Origin: SB15 sp964639245
GTDB taxonomy: Bacteria; Chloroflexota; Anaerolineae; Aggregatilineales; J027
Assembly (NCBI GenBank): GCA_964639245.1
Contig: CAZXCU010000023.1
Span: 1-61,972, forward strand
Direction of reading: 5' to 3'
Length of the DNA: 61,972 bases
In this document: in pieces, positions 58,401 to 61,972 of the stretch
Numbering within the stretch: the first letter of the stretch is position 1
How the letters are laid out: every line of letters starts with the position of its first letter
Translations under genes and position numbers: made by a program
The notes under the pieces: model-generated
Told to the model about the DNA's origin: nothing
The model's database searches: none
Seen by the model: only the letters and a program-made list of their open reading frames with translations

Positions 58401-59489
58401 ACCTTGCGCGAATTGGCACAGGTGGGCGGGCAGGACACTGTGGCGATTCTCAAAAAGGCGCTGGCGGCATATGAATCGGCGCTGGAAAATCAGCAAAATT
58501 CGCCCCTTGATGCAGCCCAAACCCAGATTCAAAAAGCGGCGGTGCTGCGTCAACTAGCAGAAATGCCCGGTGAAGCGGCGGTGACGCACCTCAAGCAAAT
58601 TTTAGCTGCCTATGAAGTGGCGCTGGCTTCTCAGAAAAATGTTCCGCTGGAATATGCGCGAACCCAAACCCAACGGGCGAGTACCCTGCACGAATTGGCA
58701 CGTCATGAGGAAGCCGCCAAACATATGCAATCGGCTTTGGAGGCGTACAACGAAGCGATTGTCTACCTCAAGCCGATTCCATTGGAATATGCGCGGGTGC
58801 AAAGTCAGCGGGCGAATTTGCTGTATGAAATGGCGGGATTGCCGAATGAAAATTTCAAAGGGCGCATGTGGGAAGCGCTGACGGCCTACGACGAGGCACT
58901 GGAATTTTTGCGCGACGAGCCGTTGGATTACGCCAAAACCCAGAGCAAACGGGTCGGGTTGTTGCGGGATATGGCAGGGCTGCCGGGGGAAGACCGTACC
59001 GCCCGTTTGTATCAAGCGTTGGCGGCAAGCAATGAGGCGCTCCGTTACCTGAACAACGCTTCGCCCCTAGATTATGGGCGGACACAGGTGAATCGCGGCT
59101 TTTTGCTGCGCGAAATCGCCGGGTTAGAAGGGGAACATCGGTTGGCACGGATGCGCGAGGCCATCGCTGCCTACAATGACGCGCTCGATTATTTGCACAG
59201 TTTGCCGTTGGAATATGCCAACACGCAGACCAGCCGCGCCTCTTTGTTACGGGAAATGGCGCTGCTTTCGGGGGAAAATCAGCAAGAACGGCTCAAACAG
59301 GCACTGGAAGCTGCCGCCAAAGCCATCCTGATTCTGGAACGTCCCGGCATGGAAACGCAGTTCCGCACCGCCCAACGCATCCTCATGTCGATTAAACAGG
59401 AAATCATGAAACGGGAAGATGTGCATTTGTTCAGCAAATTGTGGGGCGAAGTGGTCGGCACCCCGCAACCGGAATGGTTGAATAAGTAG
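55443..59489 (+). CDS. Giant NB-ARC/TPR STAND protein with C-terminal 50-aa repeats
   Basis: 1348 aa from ATG 55443 (GAGGA upstream). Residues 1-120 resemble a DUF4062-like effector or sensor domain (DIHVGIFGHKYD, FQNALDEGKHCLILLK). Residues 130-420 are an NB-ARC ATPase: VGREEAFQIL, Walker A GVVGIGKTALV near 166, Walker B GLIVVDDG, ETGTQ-type sensor IVTGTQP and HHPMSLRLA. Residues 540-820 are TPRs (TLKALGDLKARMGDR). Residues 960-1320 hold seven full copies and one partial copy of a roughly 50-residue unit with the wording AYxxAL...PLEYAxxQxxRAxLLRExA. Regulatory or defence STAND protein; the trigger is unknown. Confidence 0.85.
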   Translation: MQALGVAILGHHEELKAERLAVQHALTAFNGQLAPRRNGKSAQSDIHVGIFGHKYDALTVKAFQNALDEGKHCLILLKAGDGTLREPTLTQFIEAHPEIPKTTYTSLTDLVRRVIQAIESLTPTLFPGWRIPTLPLRDDWFVGREEAFQILIGFLNDNSPLAIAGVVGIGKTALVREFVHRMHERFPGGIFWLDAGYTAQQALFKLSQAHPEGRDALAEGKPITPHMVRGWLTQAPGRGLIVVDDGSNIEHWRELQTALPPNFKIIVTGTQPIQKAGWQNYTLSELSAEDCLKLLCKALDVPANLPDEMLLPLNEVCTTLKHHPMSLRLAVVWLQRFGGWRAALLYTQRLMETHNVFQNLDLEPPRYKQAEQAFSLIYRTFSKEQKQLFQACGTFAPGSVIALLALLAVSAIKESTLLNEGMMPGLMTWDAANGGYRLNDLLHHYAEAMLQAQPDTRIYYLHHLEYYERESSHWTPQNPPDFAQYRRAFTYGLTHAPENIMGFVIAVGPMLIQYQQTDELRDWLDKVLMLDIKVSDYSTQASIVRALGDLSARIDHATAAQGFYERAMLLYYQNKSLSGQANTLKALGDLKARMGDRVAAQDFYDRTLLLYAQIDFQVGQANTLKALGDLSLQNEDGRAARDYYNKALALYQQIDFQLGKATTFKALGDLSRKEHKTALAVENYQKALPIFAKIGIHLETAEIEVALAELLPDDAIEHYEKALARYQKLNNGMQGVGVLLSMAKVYRQQNEMTRAEQTLGQALALCHHHYLWMETALVKYQLGELQIQKGDMSGGVQMILQALNLFEEHNMIASIEQARATLRNIARQHRSSFDVTWKDITNSDKQPEWLMFTQPMPVFIPPELVYAVRDFMLIEDHKTARQHVEAHHELLLTDQADEVFSRMLRQYAGQPNPTKQIDKYRSLLQRCRQVGIDKAFAELAQPTAEIPEEVDLSTRLGQTIDAYDEALERLRDMPLVYASVQMNRAQTLRELAQVGGQDTVAILKKALAAYESALENQQNSPLDAAQTQIQKAAVLRQLAEMPGEAAVTHLKQILAAYEVALASQKNVPLEYARTQTQRASTLHELARHEEAAKHMQSALEAYNEAIVYLKPIPLEYARVQSQRANLLYEMAGLPNENFKGRMWEALTAYDEALEFLRDEPLDYAKTQSKRVGLLRDMAGLPGEDRTARLYQALAASNEALRYLNNASPLDYGRTQVNRGFLLREIAGLEGEHRLARMREAIAAYNDALDYLHSLPLEYANTQTSRASLLREMALLSGENQQERLKQALEAAAKAILILERPGMETQFRTAQRILMSIKQEIMKREDVHLFSKLWGEVVGTPQPEWLNK

Positions 59490-59566
59490 GGAGTGGAATC
59501 AGCAAAGATGTTTTGATACCATCTTTGCTAAATAAATGGATAGTTTTTATATTAAAATATTCCGGA

Positions 59567-60601
59567 TTATAAGTTAAGCTCTTTGATTGTGCTTAAAATA
59601 TTCTGCCCTATTATTTCTGCTATCATATCAAATATGTCTTTTTCGAAGATACGGCTTAATAGCAATACGGTTTCTCTATCAAAATTAAAATCTTTTATTT
59701 TTGAACTTGAGGTCATTGCATCAAAAAAACTTTCCATTGATCTATACCTCTTTGAAGCCTGGATGAAGTATTTTGCAGTAGGCAATACTTTCATACTCCA
59801 ATAGCTATTTGCTTGGTAATTATAATTATGAGTTGGTGGATATGTATATCCTTCAAATGTTCCCCAAACTTGCACTTGTGACTCGATTATTCTGTGAAAA
59901 TCCACATCTGCTAACCCGTTGTCTAATTGATTTAACAGTGATTGTAATGTGGCTAATTGTTCCAGTAATCCTTCAAATTGAACTTTTTGTTTCGCTGTAA
60001 AAGCATGAGAATATTGTAGCCAAAATCTTGGCAGTTTTTCTTCATATACACTATCAATTATGTTGATAGTATTTTTCACAAGGCTCTCATAATGAGATAA
60101 ATAACGATGAAAATAATCTTCATAAAAGATGTCACATAAAGCAACAAGTATCCATATTGGTATTAATTCATTGCCTATTAGATTTTGCGTATATAAAAGA
60201 AGTGGGGATTCTCTCTTTGCTTTTATAATGACATTTATTAAATCGTTATTATCAGACTGAGACCAGTGATAGTATTGTATTTCTTTCTCTAACCTCCTAT
60301 GAAAATTGGTAGGTTTGATGGAGAAAAATATGGGAACAACTGGAATTTTCCTGCTTATAGCCCATGACCATTCATAAATAACATAAGCCGAATTCATGGC
60401 CTCTTCGGTAGCAATAACCAAAATAACAAAGGCATTTTCTAAACCTTCGTCAATGGCTTCAACCCAATTATCTCCCGCTTCAATTCCTGCTCTGTCTACC
60501 CAAATTTCATCAGAAGTAAAGCCGTTTTGCAGGAGAAAATTATAGAGTTCATCCCGTTCGGGTTGGTTTTTGCTACTGTAACTGATGAAAATGTGTGCCA
60601 T
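59567..60601 (-). CDS. TIR-domain protein
   Basis: 344 aa from ATG 60601, which has GGAG six bases upstream and gives the canonical opening MAHIFISYSSKNQPERDEL; the longer frame to 60697 is not conserved sequence. Residues 1-130 are the TIR domain (DEIWVDRAGIEAGDNW, FVILVIATEEAMNS, YVIYEWSWAISRKIPVVPIFF), with the Glu in YEWSWA in the place of the NADase catalytic residue. The remaining 210 residues are helical and unrecognised. AT-rich relative to its neighbours. Likely a defence effector or signalling partner of the STAND protein encoded convergently next to it. Confidence 0.85.
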   Translation of the reverse strand: MAHIFISYSSKNQPERDELYNFLLQNGFTSDEIWVDRAGIEAGDNWVEAIDEGLENAFVILVIATEEAMNSAYVIYEWSWAISRKIPVVPIFFSIKPTNFHRRLEKEIQYYHWSQSDNNDLINVIIKAKRESPLLLYTQNLIGNELIPIWILVALCDIFYEDYFHRYLSHYESLVKNTINIIDSVYEEKLPRFWLQYSHAFTAKQKVQFEGLLEQLATLQSLLNQLDNGLADVDFHRIIESQVQVWGTFEGYTYPPTHNYNYQANSYWSMKVLPTAKYFIQASKRYRSMESFFDAMTSSSKIKDFNFDRETVLLLSRIFEKDIFDMIAEIIGQNILSTIKELNL

Positions 60602-60722
60602 GTTGACTCCATAGAGGCAGTGTAAATTGATTAGGATAAAACGCAAAATCAAACATTCACTATTATAATGGATATGAGCGAGAAGGATGAAATTCATGAC
60701 GGATATGTAAGTGGTTTTTCAT

Positions 60723-60908
60723 ATGGTCGATGAAATGACCGCCGAAGAAATTGAAAAACTGTCCGATTATTTTGAACAACGGCGTTCCCGTTCTGATGGT
60801 CAAAAGAAATCACGTATTTTAGGGATGTACGCAGGAATGGGTGGTTGGATAAGCGATGATTTTACGGCTGAATTTCCCGATGAATTCTGGGGATTGGGTC
60901 TGATGTAA
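60723..60908 (+). CDS. Orphan antitoxin-like small protein
   Basis: 61 aa from ATG 60723; GTG 60711 is possible. It starts with a helix (TAEEIEKLSDYFEQRR) and ends LGMYAGMGGWISDDFTAEFPDEFWG, the 'IxxSDDF...PDEF' wording of DUF2281/VapB-type antitoxin tails. No toxin gene follows: the next feature is a terminator and an opposite-strand gene. Either an orphan or a remnant. A 19-codon overlapping ORF lies just upstream. Confidence 0.5.
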   Translation: MVDEMTAEEIEKLSDYFEQRRSRSDGQKKSRILGMYAGMGGWISDDFTAEFPDEFWGLGLM

Positions 60909-60921
60909 TTTGGGGGGAATC

Positions 60922-60950
60922 AAAAAGCCCCACTCAGGGAGCAGGGCTTT
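60922..60950 (-). terminator. Intrinsic terminator of PPC-repeat gene
   Basis: AAAGCCC (60924-60930) and GGGCTTT (60944-60950) pair. On the minus strand the stem is followed by TTTTTG, so it ends the minus-strand gene at 60970. It may also halt the antitoxin-like transcript. Confidence 0.7.
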
Positions 60951-60969
60951 GAATTTGAGGATTTTCTGC

Positions 60970-61972
60970 TTAGTTGCTGCTCGGCGGGGCCGCAAATTTC
61001 CCCCCCATGACGTTGGACACATTGCTGGTCACACCGCCACCTTTGCCCGTTGAAATGCTCATCGTGTAGGGGCCGGAGGTGTAGCCGAGTACGCCGATAT
61101 AATAAGTGCCGTCGGCGGGGAGGGTGACTTGCAAGGCCGCGTTGGTATCGGTTTTGCTGGCATCGTCATTTTCACCCACCAAATTTGTATCTGCATCCAC
61201 AACCACGACATAGGTATCAATGGTGTTGCTCACGGCGGTAATCGTTACCACGTCTCCGGCTGAACCTGTGAAGCTGTAAATGACGGGGTTATCGAGGTCA
61301 ATGGCTGTGCCTTCAACGGTATCCCCATAGGCCACCACCGGCACTTGATTTTTGCCGTTGCTATTGCTGGTGTTTTGGGTGGTGGCTTGCTGGCTGTTGT
61401 TGGTCAGGGTCAGCGTATAGGTTCCGGCTTCGTAGGCCATCACGACGACCAGATAATCACCATCGGCGGGCAGGGTAAAGTCAATTTGCGAATTCAGATC
61501 GTTGGTGGCGATGTCATCATTGTTCGCCAGTGTGTTGGCTTCACGGTCTCCCAACCAGAGATACACATCGGTATCGGTGCTGCTGGCTTGCAGGGTAATT
61601 TCATCGCCTGCCGCGCCAGTGAAACTGTATACCACACCATCATCAGCGTTGGCGAGCGAGCCTTCCACGGTTTCGCCGTAAGCAATCGGGAACAAATCTT
61701 CTTGCTGTGCGCTGCCGTCATTCACATTCAAGGATACGGTGTAGGGGCCGGTGGCATAGCCCACCACTGCGAAATAGTAGGTGCCTTTGGCGGGCAGGGT
61801 AAATTCGATGAGGGCATCGGTTGAGCCAGCCGCAGCATCGTCATTTTCAGCGATGATATTGGCATCGGCATCGCCCAAACGCAGCAGCACATCAATTTTG
61901 GGGCTGGTCGCTTCGATGATAATTTCATCACCTGCGCTGCCCACGAACGAATAAATGTTGCCCTGTTCAACG
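60970..61972 (-). CDS. PPC-repeat secreted protein, C-terminal part
   Basis: At least 334 residues; the frame runs off the window end, so the N-terminus is missing. Three tandem bacterial pre-peptidase C-terminal (PPC) units, each with 'GETVEG', 'YSFTGAAGDEITL', 'DVYLWLGD..AN.LANNDD' and 'FTLPADGDYLVVV..Y..GTYTLTL' blocks, which fold as calcium-type beta sandwiches. Typical of exported proteases and surface proteins. The last 25 residues (GKGGGVTSNVSNVMGG) form a flexible tail. Confidence 0.85.
   Translation of the reverse strand, partial: VEQGNIYSFVGSAGDEIIIEATSPKIDVLLRLGDADANIIAENDDAAAGSTDALIEFTLPAKGTYYFAVVGYATGPYTVSLNVNDGSAQQEDLFPIAYGETVEGSLANADDGVVYSFTGAAGDEITLQASSTDTDVYLWLGDREANTLANNDDIATNDLNSQIDFTLPADGDYLVVVMAYEAGTYTLTLTNNSQQATTQNTSNSNGKNQVPVVAYGDTVEGTAIDLDNPVIYSFTGSAGDVVTITAVSNTIDTYVVVVDADTNLVGENDDASKTDTNAALQVTLPADGTYYIGVLGYTSGPYTMSISTGKGGGVTSNVSNVMGGKFAAPPSSN

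Noticed and set aside
1..61972. tRNA or rRNA genes as integration targets
   Set aside because: No cloverleaf-like TTCRA arm with matching acceptor or rRNA signature was found by eye; a tRNA scan would settle it.

Overview
The window looks like accessory-rich chromosome of a Chloroflexota bacterium (Anaerolineae-like). This is an inference. It rests on the Pro/Thr-rich secreted protein, the PPC-repeat protein, the Ser/Thr kinases with TPR and FHA partners, the large NB-ARC/TPR protein, the discoidin/choice-of-anchor fibre protein, a polytopic membrane protein resembling the Chloroflexi/archaeal YYY family, and the many short GC-rich palindromic repeats. No rRNA or tRNA gene was seen.

Bases 1-30,000 look like one large integrated element or several nested ones. 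The left end (1-7,600) has plasmid/ICE-type genes: a replication-relaxation protein, a DUF2958 protein, a protein with sigma-factor-like segments, a RelE-type toxin-antitoxin pair and an XRE repressor with a perfect 20-bp operator palindrome. Bases 7,846-22,456 (minus strand) hold a polymorphic-toxin locus. It comprises a small protein, a fibre-like protein, a 2814-aa Rhs protein whose tip resembles a lytic transglycosylase, a membrane-anchored putative immunity protein, and a displaced start-less Rhs tip with an EndoU nuclease and a MafI-like immunity gene. Bases 22,457-28,100 are AT-rich: a frameshifted serine resolvase, a compact five-gene operon of unrecognised proteins and a membrane-bound HTH-like protein with a degenerate second copy of its last domain. 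A large serine recombinase (28,402-30,048) ends inside the 5' part of a phage major capsid gene, which marks the right edge of the element.

Bases 30,000-31,900 are a phage head-gene remnant (capsid, connector, head-tail adaptor). It ends in a bidirectional terminator and a solitary, slightly degenerate copy of the repeat used in the CRISPR array 17 kb away. Bases 32,000-48,800 mix core-like and accessory genes: an MFS transporter with a structured leader, two divergent Ser/Thr kinases with a small membrane protein and an FHA protein, xisH/xisI, cystathionine gamma-synthase/lyase, a Pro/Thr-rich anchored protein, a TIR-NACHT-HEAT protein, cystathionine beta-synthase, a polytopic membrane protein carrying in-frame repeat insertions, and an FKBP isomerase. 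The two transsulfuration genes flank the TIR-NACHT gene.

Bases 49,046-51,290 are a 30-repeat CRISPR array with a recognisable leader promoter and no cas genes in the window. Its last repeat is split by a 132-bp MITE-like element with a TAA target duplication. The right end (51,500-61,972) has small hypothetical genes, a second MITE-like element, a secreted clostripain-family protease, a 1348-aa NB-ARC/TPR protein, a TIR protein, an orphan antitoxin-like gene and the C-terminal part of a PPC-repeat secreted protein. Defence and conflict functions dominate: CRISPR, two TIR proteins, two STAND-type ATPases, toxin-antitoxin, Rhs toxins and a candidate anti-CRISPR RNA.
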